Positions 1 to 10,555 of a stretch of DNA of 64,000 bases are shown here, in pieces (the stretch's first letter is position 1; each line of letters begins with the position of its first letter). The position numbers and the translations under genes were made by a program. Below the pieces are notes generated by a model that saw nothing but the letters and a program-made list of their open reading frames with translations, was not told the DNA's origin and did not search any database. Source of the DNA: Marinicella algicola (GTDB taxonomy: Bacteria > Pseudomonadota > Gammaproteobacteria > Xanthomonadales > Marinicellaceae); assembly GCF_028401385.1 (NCBI RefSeq), contig NZ_JAQOMR010000001.1, positions 188,501 to 252,500 on the forward strand. Direction: 5' to 3'.

Positions 1-521
1 GCCTCTCTGCCGCTGCCGCAACTGGTCCAGCGGTGGCTCGATCAGCTTTCCGAGCAGATTGGTGAAAGCTGTTCGGTGGCGCTTCTGGATCAAACCGAAA
101 TCGTCTATGCCGCCCGCGCGGCGCAGAAGCGTGTCATGTTGATCGGCCGCATGCCCGGCACGCGCCTGCCTGCCTTTGCACCTCTATGGGGCGCATCCTG
201 CTGGCTTCACGGCCCCGCGAACAGGCGATCGCCCTGATCGAAAAATCCGACCTCACACCGCGCACCTCCTTTTCCGTGACCGACCCGGCGGAGATCCTCG
301 GGTGTGTCGACCAGGCGCGTGAAGACGGTTTAGCCATTTTCGACCAAGAGGTCGAAGCCGGTCTCCATTCCATCGCTGTGCCGCTGATCGGTAAACGCGG
401 TAGAACCGTCGCCGCGCTCAACACCGGCATGGCCGCAACGGCCGCAGGCGTGGATACACTAGCCGACACGTTCCTGCCGAAACGGCTTCATGTCCAGGCA
501 GGCCTGCGCCGCGTGCTCTGA
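1..521 (+). CDS. IclR-family transcriptional regulator, C-terminal part (5' end outside window)
   Basis: This is the effector-binding half of an IclR-type regulator. The reading runs from base 1 (LPLPQLVQRWLDQL) through the family motif GTRLPAF, then shifts frame near 176 into SMGRILLAS and continues to the stop at 519-521. One T missing from a run (TTT for TTTT) would restore GTRLPAFCTSMGRILLAS, which is typical of the PcaR/PobR-like branch that controls aromatic and beta-ketoadipate genes. The DNA-binding N-terminus lies upstream of the window. Its target cannot be told from here; the next gene is convergent and 340 bases away. Confidence 0.8.
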
Positions 522-863
522 GTGACAACCGGTTTTCCGGCTATGTTGGTGAGCGTTCGTGCGATAAATCGCAGATTCCAAACACGCAACGGCAGCTGGC
601 CAAGCATGACATCCGCTGTCTGCCTCTTCTCCCAAGGGCAGGCATACCAGCACTTTTGCTGATCGTCGCTCAAGCCGACAATGGCTGTGCGTGACTGCAT
701 TGCCAGGATCGCCGATCCTGCGACGACAACCCCTCCGGTGCTGTCCGAAATCTCTATCAGACTCCCTCCGACCTCGAAAGGATATACCATGCGGTTACGC
801 TCGTGTTTGCGCCTGGGGTTGCTATGCAATCTCTATGGAGGCTGCCAGCATCTGGGGGACGAG
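522..863. other. Intergenic region between convergent genes, nothing recognised
   Basis: Convergent space between the IclR gene and the aldehyde dehydrogenase. A minus-strand open frame crosses most of it, but it overlaps the IclR 3' end, has no clear ribosome-binding site and resembles nothing I know. No terminator hairpin with a T-run was found. Confidence 0.4.
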
Positions 864-2339
864 CTATAACTTGATCGCGATGTTCTTGCTCTTGCAGTAG
901 GAGAGCATGCCCTCGAGGCCTTTTTCACGACCGAAGCCGGACATCTTGTTGCCGCCAAAGGGCACTTCCACGCCACCGGCAAAATACTCGTTGACGAAGA
1001 TCTGCCCCGCATCGATATCACGGGCGAGCGTCAGGGCCCTGGAGATGTCCTGCGTGTAAATGCCGCCGACGAGCCCATACTGGCAGTCATTGGCAAGCTG
1101 CAGCGCATGTTCGGGATTGTCTGCAATCTGGACGGTCAGTACGGGGCCGAAGATTTCTTCCTGCACCAGATCATCACTGGACGGCGTGTCGGCAATGATC
1201 GTTGGTTTGTAGAACCAGCCTTTGCCGGTTTCCGGATCGGTCGCTACCTCGCCACCGGTGAGGATTTCTGCACCGCGTGCTCTGGCCTGATCGATGATGC
1301 CGGCGACTTTTGCCAGATGTGCGGCGGAATTCAGCGGGCCGAAATCCGGGTCGCGGAGCCCGTGGCCGAGGCCGAATGTTTCAGCCCTGCGAACAAGTTC
1401 GGCGACGAAGTCATCATGGATCGAGCGCTCGATCACCAGCCGCGAGCCTGCCGAACAGATCTGCCCGGCATTTTCGAAGATCGCGCCGAGAACACCATCG
1501 ATGGCCGCTTCGCGATTGCAATCGCCAAGGACGACGACTGGTGATTTCCCGCCAAGTTCCAGCACCAGCCGGGTAACGTGTTCGGCGGCGGTGCGCATCA
1601 CCCGCTGGCCGGTGACTACGGAGCCGGTAAATGTGATCTGGTCGATATCTGGATGCGCTGTCAACGGTGCGCCGACGGCAACGCCGGTTCCGGTGATAAC
1701 ATTGCAGATGCCATCGGGAAGGCCTGCGCGCGACAGCAGTTCGGCGAGCATCAGCGCGGTGAACGGGGTCTGCTCTGCCGGTTTGGCGACAACGCAGCAT
1801 CCGGCGGCGAGGGCGGGGGCCATGCCGCGCGCTGCAGTCGAAATCGGATAGTTCCACGGAATAATTTGCGCGGAAACGCCCATCGGTTCATTCAGGCTGA
1901 AGCCGAGATAGCCTTTTGCCAGCGGAAAGCTTGCGCCCTGCAGCTTGTCGGTAGCGCCGGCGTAATATTCAAAGGCGCGGGCGGCACCCAGAACGTCGCC
2001 GCGAGCTTCGGAAAGCGTCTTGCCGCAGTCGAGCGTTTCGACAATGGCAAAGCGCTCCGCCTCTTCGCGTAACAGGCTTGCCGCGCGGCTCAGAATGCGA
2101 CCGCGCTCGGCCGGGGCCATGTCGCGCCAGACATTCACAAATGCCTTGCGGGCGCTCGCAACCGCGTCATCGACATCGGCAGCCGTGCCGTTGACGAAAC
2201 TGGCAAAGGCCTCGCCCCGCCCGGCGTCGAAGCTTTCCATCATTTCGGCATCAGATGCGCGGCGGAACTGACCATCAATGAAGTGGCCCTCGGGCAGACC
2301 TTCCGGCCTTTTCCCGGAGAGAATATCTTCGATGTTCAT
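864..2339 (-). CDS. NAD(P)-dependent aldehyde dehydrogenase
   Basis: 491-residue cytosolic aldehyde dehydrogenase of normal family length, oxidising an aldehyde to the acid. The Rossmann-type cofactor region carries FTGS (237-240), the general base is Glu261 in LELGGKSP, and the nucleophile is Cys295 in NAGQICSAGSR. The C-terminal bridging motif PFGGNKMSGFGREKG is present. The start is ATG 2339 with a GAAGGT ribosome-binding site. It lies 10 bases downstream of the enolase-superfamily gene on the same strand, so the two are probably one operon, divergent from the MocR regulator. A likely role is oxidising aldehydes made by the amine oxidoreductase, GMC enzyme or EutBC of the same locus; the substrate is inferred, not shown. 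Confidence 0.9.
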   Translation of the reverse strand: MNIEDILSGKRPEGLPEGHFIDGQFRRASDAEMMESFDAGRGEAFASFVNGTAADVDDAVASARKAFVNVWRDMAPAERGRILSRAASLLREEAERFAIVETLDCGKTLSEARGDVLGAARAFEYYAGATDKLQGASFPLAKGYLGFSLNEPMGVSAQIIPWNYPISTAARGMAPALAAGCCVVAKPAEQTPFTALMLAELLSRAGLPDGICNVITGTGVAVGAPLTAHPDIDQITFTGSVVTGQRVMRTAAEHVTRLVLELGGKSPVVVLGDCNREAAIDGVLGAIFENAGQICSAGSRLVIERSIHDDFVAELVRRAETFGLGHGLRDPDFGPLNSAAHLAKVAGIIDQARARGAEILTGGEVATDPETGKGWFYKPTIIADTPSSDDLVQEEIFGPVLTVQIADNPEHALQLANDCQYGLVGGIYTQDISRALTLARDIDAGQIFVNEYFAGGVEVPFGGNKMSGFGREKGLEGMLSYCKSKNIAIKL

Positions 2340-2349
2340 GATTATACCT

Positions 2350-3455
2350 TCAGTCTTGCAGTTCGCTGACCTGATAGTGCGATTTGGTCAGCCATTCCGG
2401 ATTGATTTCGATCCCCCATCCCGGCGCGTCGGTTACCGTCACCTTGCCGCCTTCGAGGCGGAATGGATCGTTGAGGAAGAGGCCTTCCTGCCACGGATAG
2501 TAGTCGCGGCCTTCGATCGAAAATTCAAGATATTTGCCGGCGGTCGGGATCGCGCGCAGATAATGCATCGTAAACAGCGTGACCATGGACAGATTGGCGG
2601 CGTGCGGCGTCACCGGCATGCCGGCAGCTTCAGCCATGCGGGCAACCCTGAGACTTCGTGAGATGCCGCCCAGGTAAAGGATATCAGGCTGCAGTACGTC
2701 GACGACCTGATCGTTGATCATCAGCCGCCAGTTCTCGATCATGCAGTCCTGCTCGCCGCCGGTAATGTCGATGTCGAGCGCTTCCTTGACCTGCCTGGTC
2801 TGATCAAATTCCCAATAAGGGCAGGGCTCCTCATAGTGGGAGATGCCGTTGTCCTGAAGCATATGCCCGATTTCGATGGCCTTTGCTGGGGAGTAGCAGG
2901 AATTGGCGTCAACCAGCAGCGCGGCTTCGTTGCCCAGCGCACCCGCAATCATCGGCACGATCTCTTCGGTGCGGCCCGGCCACTCGTCCTGATTATGTCC
3001 GACTTCGGCCCCGATACGGAACTTGAAAGCGTCGAAGCCATGTTCGCCACGAAGGCGCAGGAAACGTTCCTTTTCATCGGCGGGCGTAATGTCGCGCTTC
3101 ATCGACGAGCCATAGGCCCTGAGCGTGCCGGGCGTGCCGCCGATCAGCGCGCAAACCGGTTTTTCTGTGCGTTTGCCTGCCATGTCCCATAATGCGGTAT
3201 CGACACCGCCCATGGCGCGGCGCAGGTAGGCGCCCGGAAACTTGTGTTCCCTGTCGCGGGCATGGTCAAGCATGGCATCAATATCGTCGCAATCAAAGCC
3301 GAGCACATGCGGCGCAATCTGCCGGTGAAGCACCTCGGCGGTGATATCGGCGAAATAGGGGCGACCTGTCCCCAGCCGATGGCCCCGTCCTCCGCAGTGG
3401 CGCGGACAAAGCAGATGAATTCGTCAGTGAATGTTTCGATTTTGGTCAGTTTCAT
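2350..3455 (-). CDS. Mandelate racemase/muconate-lactonizing family (enolase superfamily) enzyme, one frameshift
   Basis: About 368 residues when the frame is repaired near 3362, where one C is missing from a C-run on the coding strand. The N-terminal capping domain starts at ATG 3455 (MKLTKIETFTDE). The barrel carries the metal ligands in order: Asp in LLVDANS, Glu in YEEPCP and Glu in GGEQD. A KFRIG motif lies on the second strand and PHAANLS near the end supplies a His. Members abstract a proton alpha to a carboxylate (racemases, acid-sugar dehydratases, cycloisomerases). Its operon partner is an aldehyde dehydrogenase, so an acid-sugar dehydratase is possible but unproven. The start lies 125 bases from the divergent mocR-like gene. 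Confidence 0.85.
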
Positions 3456-3463
3456 AAGGCTTC

Positions 3464-3478
3464 AATTGTTCTGGTCAA
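3464..3478 (+). promoter_or_regulatory. Candidate MocR operator, site 1
   Basis: AATTGTTCTGGTCAA lies just upstream of the enolase-superfamily gene. It matches sites at 3541-3554 (reverse) and 5053-5068 with the shared core AATTG(G/T)TCTGG. All three sit in the two upstream regions that a regulator of this locus would have to control. Confidence 0.5.
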
Positions 3479-3540
3479 CTTGTACTTCTTCTCATTTGCG
3501 GCATAATTGGCGTATCAGACATATCCATTTCGGAACTTAT

Positions 3541-3554
3541 TCCAGACCAATTTT
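3541..3554 (-). promoter_or_regulatory. Candidate MocR operator, site 2
   Basis: Read on the minus strand it is AAAATTGGTCTGGA, a perfect 12-base match (AAATTGGTCTGG) to the site at 5053. It is 27 bases before the regulator start, a position suited to autoregulation. Confidence 0.55.
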
Positions 3555-3580
3555 ATCACGTGTCGTGAGGATGGCGGTTT

Positions 3581-5068
3581 ATGAAACATTCTGCCGGTGC
3601 GCTTCTTTCCTACATCAAGCTCGACCGTTCTTCTCGCAAGGGTGTCGGCGTGCAGCTTTATATGGCGCTGCGCGACATCATCCTCTCCGGCGGTCTGAGG
3701 GCCGGTGATCGTCTGCCTGCAACGCGCATTCTTGCACGTGAACTTGGTGTTTCGCGAACGACGGTGATTGATTCCATCGAACGCCTCGTTGCCGAAGGCA
3801 TGCTGGTGTCACGGGTCGGCGCGGGCACCTTTGTCAGCGATGTGCTTGATGCCCAGCGCCCGGCACAGGGCGAGCCTGCGCCTGCGAAAAACAGCAACAG
3901 GCCGCGCCTCTCCTATGCCATCACCCATGCCGAGCCGTCTTACGCGCGGCGTAACTGGCTGCCGCATGAAGCGCGTGCGTTTATTACCGCACTGCCTGCG
4001 CTCGATGCCTTTCAATGACCAACTGGGCGCGCATATCCGCGCGGCAGCTACGCGGTGCGCGCAGCACGGTCATGGGCTATGGCGAGCCGAAAGGCATGCG
4101 GGCGCTCAGGCGTGCGATTGCCACGCATCTAAGCGCGTTGAAGGGGATACGCTGTCACGAGGATCAGATATTCATTACTTGCGGCGCACAGCACGGCTTT
4201 GCGCTGATCGGGCATATGCTGCTCAATCCGGGGACCGGGTATGGATGGAAAACCCAGGTGCGTCGGGTGCGCGCAACGCCTTTCTGTCGCAGGGTGCTGA
4301 ACTGGTGCCGGTTGATGTCGATAACGAGGGCATGGTCGTTTCCGACGGGTTGAGTAAGTCGCCGCATTTCCGGCTGGCCTTCGTCACGCCGACGCATCAA
4401 CAGCCGCTCGGCCATGTGATGTCTCTGGCGCGGCGGTTCGAGTTGTTGCGCGCGACTGAAGAGGCGCAGGGACTTGTGATCGAAGATGATTATGATGGCG
4501 AGTTTTATTTTGAGAATGCACCGCAGCCGGCGCTTTACAGCACGGATACCTCCGGGCGTGTGCTTTATGTCGGCACCTTTTCGAAATCGCTTTTCCCGGC
4601 GTTGAGGCTCGGCTTCATTCTTGTACCCGAACGCATGATCGACGCCTTCGACCAGACCTTTTCTGCCTGGGCCAGTGGCCCGGCGACCGCCACGCAGGCG
4701 ATTGTCGCGGATTTCATGGATGAGGGCATTTTGCCACCCATATCCGCCTGATGCGCAGGCTCTACAAGGCCCGTTACGAGGCATTGAAGGAAGCCGCCGC
4801 CTCGCTTCCTGAAACCGTGCGGTTGCAAGAAACCAGAAGCGGATTTCACGCAACGGCCGATCTCGCGCCGCATATCGACGCAAAGCTAGTCGTTGAGCAG
4901 GCGCGTGAACGCGGCGTTATTCTGGCACCGCTATCGCGCTATTGCCTTCAGCCGATTGAAAAGAACGGACTGGTTTTCGGCTTTGGCAGCGCGCCGCCGG
5001 AGGCGTTGCGCAAAGGGATCGATATTGTCCGCGATCTGCCGTCTCTGAATTCAAATTGGTCTGGTTAA
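3581..5068 (+). CDS. MocR/GntR-type regulator with aminotransferase-like domain, three frameshifts
   Basis: About 495 residues after repair. Residues ~15-85 are a GntR winged helix (SRKGVGVQLYMALRDIIL, ATRILARELGVSRTTV). The rest is a fold-type I aminotransferase domain with MGYGEPKG, DDYDGEFYF and the PLP lysine in VGTFSKSLFPALRLGFI. Frames change near 4013, 4235 and 4735, each explained by one missing C or G in a short run. MocR proteins use PLP to sense amino compounds such as GABA, polyamines or taurine. It lies between an ALDH/enolase operon and a polyamine-type uptake operon, so it is probably the local switch. A conserved 12-base motif occurs on both sides and overlaps its last codons. 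Confidence 0.85.
5053..5068 (+). promoter_or_regulatory. Candidate MocR operator, site 3
   Basis: AAATTGGTCTGGTTAA overlaps the last codons and stop of the regulator, 119 bases before the amine oxidoreductase operon. A partial copy (CAAATTGGAT) follows at 5074. It is placed to regulate the uptake operon. Confidence 0.55.
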
Positions 5069-5186
5069 ATCGTCAAATTGGATATCACGAGTAATCCATT
5101 TCTCTCATACGATTTTCCTAACGAAGATCAAAGCCATTGGCTGTCCGGCCATCAGACTGTCAGGTCGCTTAACATAGGAAAGACGC

Positions 5187-6647
5187 ATGCGCTCCGCGCA
5201 ATCAAGCACAACACCGTATTGGCACATGGGTCTGGGGCCTGCGCCGGACACTCTGCCAGAGCCGCCGAAACAGGCGGATCTGGTTATTGTCGGCTCCGGT
5301 TATACCGGGCTGAACGCCGCGCTGGTTGCTGCGCGTGGCGGCCGGTCTGTTCTGGTGCTTGATGCCGAAGAGCCGGGTTTCGGTTGCTCGACGCGCAATG
5401 GTGGGCAAATCAGCACAGGCGTAAAGCCGTCACTGGCGACGCTGACGGCGAAGTTCGGGGAAGAGAAGGCACGCGCCATTCGCGAAGCCGGAGCTGGTGC
5501 TCTGGACTGGTTCGGCCGGTTCATTGCGGATGAAGGTTTCGACTGCGATTTTGAGCGCAAGGGTCGATTTCATGCTGCTCATACGCCCAAGCACTATGAG
5601 GAGTTGGTGCGCGAAGCGGAAAAGCTGAAGCGTGACGAGGGCATCGAAACCTTTGCCGTGCCGCGCGCAGAACAGCACAAGGAGCTTGGCAGCGACGCCT
5701 ATCACGGCGGTGTGGTCTATACGAAGCATTGCGCGCTTCAGCCGGCCAAATACCACCGTGCCCTGATGCAACGGGCGCTTGAGGCCGGTGTCGAAATTGT
5801 CGGCAGCTGCAGGGTTTCTGGTATTGAGCGGAAGGGGTCTGGCTTCGAAGTCCGGAGCGAAAAGGGACCGGTTTCGGCGCGCAATGTTCTGGTGGCGACC
5901 AATGGCTACACGACCGGGGCAACGCCGTGGCTGCAGCGACGGGTCATCCCGATCGGCAGCTATATGATAGCGACCGAGGAACTGCCTGAAGGTGTGGTTG
6001 ACCGGCTGTTCCCGACCGGGCGGATCGCCAGCGATACCTGCAAGGTGCTCTACTATTATCGCGCCAGCCCTGATCGGAAGCGCATTCTGTTCGGCGGCCG
6101 TGTGTCGGCGTCCGAGATGGATCCGGCGGTCAGTGGCCCAAGGCTTCGCGAAGCGATGATCCGCATCTTTCCGGAGCTTGCGAGCGCTGCGATCACCCAT
6201 TCCTGGAGCGGGTTCGTCGCCTACTCATTCGATGAGCTGGCCCATACGGGCTGTCATGACGGCGTTCACTATGCACTCGGTTATTGCGGTTCCGGCGTGT
6301 CGATGGCGAGCTATCTTGGCATGAAGGCGGGCCTCAAAATTCTGGGTTCGCCGGAAGGGCGGACAGCTTTTGACGATCTGAATCACCCGACGCGGCCATT
6401 CTATTTCGGCAAACCCTGGTTCCTGCCCGCCGCAGTGACCTGGTACCGCTTTGTCGACAAGCACCCATGGGCCGGGGAGGCCACACGTCTAGTGGCATTG
6501 AGACCGGAATGCATTGGAGATGGCGGACCTGAGCATACGATTATTGAAGGCTCTAAAAACAGAGAAAGAGGGAAAAATGAACAGCAGATTGACTTTGATA
6601 CTGGCAGCAACGCTGCTCGCCTCGACGGCGATGGCGCAGGAGAATGA
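5187..6647 (+). CDS. FAD-dependent amine oxidoreductase (DAO family, PuuB/OrdL-like)
   Basis: The N-terminus has the FAD dinucleotide-binding motif VIVGSGYTGLNAAL with a following acidic LDAEEPGFGCSTRNGG, the signature of gamma-glutamylputrescine oxidase and related amine oxidases. The middle has LVATNGYT and the C-terminus has SGVSMASYLG. The enzyme should oxidise a primary or secondary amine to an aldehyde plus ammonia or amine, with H2O2. The open frame ends at 6647, overlapping the next gene by 71 bases with an unusual tail. The family normally ends near the KHPW region (~6470), so a small shift near 6480 is likely and the true end is uncertain. It precedes a polyamine-type ABC importer. 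Confidence 0.85.
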   Translation: MRSAQSSTTPYWHMGLGPAPDTLPEPPKQADLVIVGSGYTGLNAALVAARGGRSVLVLDAEEPGFGCSTRNGGQISTGVKPSLATLTAKFGEEKARAIREAGAGALDWFGRFIADEGFDCDFERKGRFHAAHTPKHYEELVREAEKLKRDEGIETFAVPRAEQHKELGSDAYHGGVVYTKHCALQPAKYHRALMQRALEAGVEIVGSCRVSGIERKGSGFEVRSEKGPVSARNVLVATNGYTTGATPWLQRRVIPIGSYMIATEELPEGVVDRLFPTGRIASDTCKVLYYYRASPDRKRILFGGRVSASEMDPAVSGPRLREAMIRIFPELASAAITHSWSGFVAYSFDELAHTGCHDGVHYALGYCGSGVSMASYLGMKAGLKILGSPEGRTAFDDLNHPTRPFYFGKPWFLPAAVTWYRFVDKHPWAGEATRLVALRPECIGDGGPEHTIIEGSKNRERGKNEQQIDFDTGSNAARLDGDGAGE

Positions 6648-7619
6648 ACTGACGGTTGCCTCATGGGGCGGTTCGTTTCAAGACGCCGAAAGCAAGGCGC
6701 TTTTTGAGCCTGCTGCCGAGGCAATGGGCATTGATCTGACGCAGGAAACCTATAGCGGCATGTCAGACGTCCGTTTGCAGGTTCAGACCGGGCAGGTCAC
6801 CTTCGATCTGGTGGCAAGCGGCACCGGATCGGCTGCGCGCGCTGGTGCGGAAGGCCTGTTGGAACCGATCGATTATGATGTCGTCGATGTTTCGAATTTC
6901 CTTGAAGGCACCTATTCCGAATACTGCGTCGGCAGCGACGTGTTTTCCACCACCTATGCCTGGAACACCGACACCTATGGCGAAGATGGCCCCAACAGCT
7001 GGGCTGATTTCTGGGACACTGAAAAGTTTCCGGGCAGCCGCGCCTATCGGGGCAACAGCGTTGCCGGCGCGCTGGAGCCGGCCTTGATGGCCGACGGCGT
7101 TGCACTGGAGGATGTCTACAGCGTTCTCGATTCCGAAGAAGGCATCGAGCGCGCCATCGAAAAGGTCCGCGAGTTGAAGCCGCATATCGAGGTTTTCTGG
7201 TCTTCCGGCGCTCAGCAGGCGCAGCTGATGAAGGATGGCGAAGTTGATATGTCCACAGGCTGGAACGGTCGTTTTGACACCGCCGCCAGAGATGGCGGCA
7301 AGGTCGCCTACAGCTTCAATCAGGGCCTGGCCGATGTTGACTGCTTCGCCATTCCGAAGGGCGCGCCGCACAAGGATCTGGCGATGAAGTTCCTGGCGGA
7401 AATTTCCAAGCCGGAATATCAGGACGACCTGCCGAAATACATCCCCTACGGCCCCACCAATATGTTGGCCTATGAAACGGGCGAGATTTCGCCGGAGGTT
7501 GCAGCCATGCTTCCTCATCTCCGGAAAATGCAGCTATGCAGCTTCCGATCTCTCTTGAGTGGTACATCAAGTGGGAAACGACGGCGAATGAAATGTATCA
7601 GGAAATGATCACCGAATAG
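6577..7619 (+). CDS. Polyamine-type ABC transporter periplasmic binding protein (PotD family), one frameshift
   Basis: The signal peptide MNSRLTLILAATLLASTAMA is followed by ELTVASWGGSFQDAE, the usual start of spermidine/putrescine-type binding proteins. Later motifs include WNTDTYGEDGPNSWADFW and WSSGAQQAQLMKDGEVDM. A shift near 7515 (one base missing after ATGCTTCC) moves into the frame ending LEWYIKWETTANEMYQEM at TAG 7617. About 347 residues after repair, normal length. It is followed by the ATPase and two permeases, forming a complete importer. Confidence 0.88.
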
Positions 7620-7732
7620 GCGTCTGACTGATCTTAAATGTTGGTCGACGGTGCTTAGCCTGTCGGGGCTGCGCACCGTCGCCCGGCACTCCTGCACATC
7701 CAATCATTCAAGCTCCTTAGGGAGGGACGGCC

Positions 7733-8821
7733 TTGACGGCTCGAAATATTGAAGCGCTGCCTATTAGTGTCAGCCACGTTACCAAGACCTACGGGAAAGT
7801 TCATGCGCTCAACGACGTCTCGCTGGAGGTCAAAAGCGGTGAATTTCTCACCCTGCTCGGCCCGTCCGGCTCGGGCAAGACGACACTTCTGATGGTTCTG
7901 GCGGGTTTTACCCGGCCTGACAGCGGCAGCCTGAAATTCGGCGACCGCGAAGTGATACGCCTTGCGCCGCACTTGCGCGATGTCGGCATGACGTTTCAAA
8001 ACTATGCGCTGTTTCCGCATATGACGGTGGCGGGCAATGTTTCCTATCCGCTCAAACTGAGAAAAGTGCCCAAGGCGGAGATTGCCGAGCGTGTCGAAAA
8101 TGCGCTGGAAACAGTCCAACTCGTCGGTTATGGTGATCGCCGCATCACCCAGCTTTCCGGTGGTCAGCGTCAGCGCGTTGCGCTTGCGCGTTCAATCGTC
8201 TTTGAGCCGCGCATTCTGCTGATGGACGAGCCGCTGTCGGCTCTCGACAAGAAGCTGCGCGACCAGATGCAGATCGAGCTTCGCCATCTGCACGAAAAGC
8301 TCGGCATGACCACGGTTTACGTGACCCATGACCAGCGCGAGGCGCTGACCATGTCCGACCGTATTGCCGTTGTGAACCATGGCCGGATCATGCAACTGGC
8401 CGCACCGCGCGATCTCTACGAGCAGCCCGCCAACCGCTTCGTTGCCGACTTTATCGGCGATTCAACATTTCTTCCGGTCCATCGTCAGGGCAAAGGCGTT
8501 GCCTTTGGCGATATGCCGCTGAAAATCGCCGGTTCCGTGCCGGATGCCAAAGACCTGCAGCTGATGATCCGCCCGGAGCGCATCACGCTGGCCCGCGACA
8601 ACAACGGCGAAAGCAGCAATCGCTTTTCGGCAGTGGCGCGTGAAGTGGTCTATCAGGGTGACAGCTATCTTCTGCAATCCGAACTGGCGGATGGAACGTT
8701 GATCACCATGCGCGGTGCTGTGCGCGGTGCCAATCTTTCCGTTATGCCGTCCGTTGGCGATCAGGTGATGCTCAATCTCGAGCCTGACGATGCCGTCGTC
8801 ATTGACGGAAGCGAGGATTGA
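7733..8821 (+). CDS. ABC transporter ATPase, PotA type
   Basis: 362 residues from a TTG start preceded by GGGAGGGA. Walker A is GPSGSGKTT, the signature is [14 protein letters not shown], Walker B is ILLMDEPLSALD and the switch His is in YVTHDQ. A TOBE-like C-terminal domain (about 280-360) is present. It energises import by the adjacent permeases and is separated by one base from the next gene. Confidence 0.92.
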   Translation: MTARNIEALPISVSHVTKTYGKVHALNDVSLEVKSGEFLTLLGPSGSGKTTLLMVLAGFTRPDSGSLKFGDREVIRLAPHLRDVGMTFQNYALFPHMTVAGNVSYPLKLRKVPKAEIAERVENALETVQLVGYGDRRITQLSGGQRQRVALARSIVFEPRILLMDEPLSALDKKLRDQMQIELRHLHEKLGMTTVYVTHDQREALTMSDRIAVVNHGRIMQLAAPRDLYEQPANRFVADFIGDSTFLPVHRQGKGVAFGDMPLKIAGSVPDAKDLQLMIRPERITLARDNNGESSNRFSAVAREVVYQGDSYLLQSELADGTLITMRGAVRGANLSVMPSVGDQVMLNLEPDDAVVIDGSED

Positions 8822-8822
8822 T

Positions 8823-9716
8823 ATGGCCGCATCCCTCGCAAACGAGACCAATGCTGCCGGCCTGAGGCACGATGAGCGGGTTGAAAAGCTGAAACTTTTC
8901 GGTCTCAGCGCGCCAGCGCTACTGATCGTTTTTGTGGTGCTTGTGATCCCGGTCGGCTGGCTTTTCTATCTCTCCTTCCTCGGCGCAGACGGCACGTTCT
9001 CGCTTGAGAACTACACCCGGATGATCGACCGAAAATCCTATCGCCGCATTTTCGAGATGACCTTCGAGGTCAGCGTTCTGACGACCGCCCTGACGATCCT
9101 GATCGGCTATCCGATGGCCTATTTCCTGGCGCAGTTGCCCAACCGCCTTGCCAGTGTTTTCATGATTGCCGTGCTGCTGCCGTTCTGGACCTCGCTGCTT
9201 GTGCGTACCTACGCCTGGCTGGTTCTGTTGCAGAAGCAGGGGCTGATCAACCAATGGGCCATTGCGCTCGGGTTTTGGGATGAGCCGATCAAGATGGTGC
9301 ATGACCTGAACGGCACGCTGATCGGCATGGTGCACATCATGCTGCCCTTCCTCATCCTACCCACCTATGGCGCGATGAAATCGATCGATCGCGACCTGAT
9401 GAAGGCCGCATCCAATCTGGGGGCATCGCCGAAACATGCATTCTGGACGGTATTCTTTCCGCTCACCATTCCCGGCCTGTTTGCCGGAGCGCTGATGGTT
9501 TTCATCCTTTGCCTCGGCTTCTACGTCACGCCTGCTGTTCTCGGCGGTGGCAAGGTCATCATGGTATCGATGAAGATCGTCTCCAATATCGAGATGTTCG
9601 TAAACTGGGGAGCTGCGAGCGCACTTGGCGTCGTGCTGCTGATCATGACCATGATCATTCTCTGGATTGCCTCGAAATTCCTCAACCTCGACCGGATCGC
9701 AGGAGGCGGGCACTGA
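8823..9716 (+). CDS. ABC transporter permease, PotB type
   Basis: 297 residues from ATG 8823 (MAASLANETN), directly after the ATPase stop. There are six membrane segments, starting with ALLIVFVVLVIPVGWLFYL. The EAA coupling loop reads DLMKAASNLGASPKHAFW. The stop overlaps the next start (TGATG at 9714-9718), so the permeases are translationally coupled. Confidence 0.92.
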   Translation: MAASLANETNAAGLRHDERVEKLKLFGLSAPALLIVFVVLVIPVGWLFYLSFLGADGTFSLENYTRMIDRKSYRRIFEMTFEVSVLTTALTILIGYPMAYFLAQLPNRLASVFMIAVLLPFWTSLLVRTYAWLVLLQKQGLINQWAIALGFWDEPIKMVHDLNGTLIGMVHIMLPFLILPTYGAMKSIDRDLMKAASNLGASPKHAFWTVFFPLTIPGLFAGALMVFILCLGFYVTPAVLGGGKVIMVSMKIVSNIEMFVNWGAASALGVVLLIMTMIILWIASKFLNLDRIAGGGH

Positions 9717-10539
9717 TGCTGAATTGGCTTAAATCCCCGCAACCGAGACGCAGATCACCCATGGCGGCCGGCTCTGGCTTTATGCGCTGGCAACGCTGAT
9801 CATCCTGTTCCTCGTCGTGCCGACCCTGATCGTCATTCCGATGTCGTTCTCCGACAGTCAATATCTGGAGTTTCCGCCGCAGAACTGGTCATTTCGATGG
9901 TATGAACATTATTTCGGGTCCGATGAGTGGATGCTGGCAACCCGAACCTCGATCAAGGTCGCGATATTGACCATGGTGGTGGCAACGCCGGTCGGCGTGC
10001 TCGCGGCCTACGCCCTGCACACCGCAAAAATACCGATCGTCCGGCTTGCCTTCGTGCTGCTGATCACGCCGATGATGGTGCCGCTGGTTCTGGTGGCTGT
10101 CGGCGCCTTCTATGTCTACGTCAAACTGAATATCCTCTACACGGTCACCGGTCTGGTTCTGGCTCATACAGTTCTTGCTTTGCCGCTTGTGGTGATCGTC
10201 GTCGGGTCGGGGTTCAAGACCTTCGATATGGCGCAGGAAAATGCGGCACGCTCGCTTGGCGCGCCGCGATGGAAGGCCTTTCTGACGGTTACATTGCCGC
10301 AGATCCGCTTTGCCGTGGTCACGGCGGCGTTGCTTTCCTTCCTCACCTCGTTCGATGAAGTGGTGGTGGCGATGTTCATCTCCGGCGGCGAAAATCCGAC
10401 TCTGACCCGCAATATGTTCAATGCTCTGAGAGATCAGATAGACCCGACCATCGCCTCCATTTCGACGATCATGATCCTGATTACGACGCTGATGATGGTG
10501 CTGGCGCTGGTCTTTGGCGGCAAGAACAAAACCGAGTAA
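9716..10539 (+). CDS. ABC transporter permease, PotC type, one frameshift
   Basis: The start ATG 9716 overlaps the previous stop. The first ~15 codons are in one frame; near 9755 the reading shifts to LYALATLIILFLVVPTLIV and continues to TAA 10537. The EAA loop is ENAARSLGAPRWKAFL. It is the second permease of the PotABCD-like importer. Confidence 0.88.
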
Positions 10540-10555
10540 GTGTGAGGAGTATGAC

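Noticed and set aside
488..829. Minus-strand frame between IclR and aldehyde dehydrogenase
   Set aside because: Overlaps the IclR 3' end, lacks a start signal and resembles no known family.
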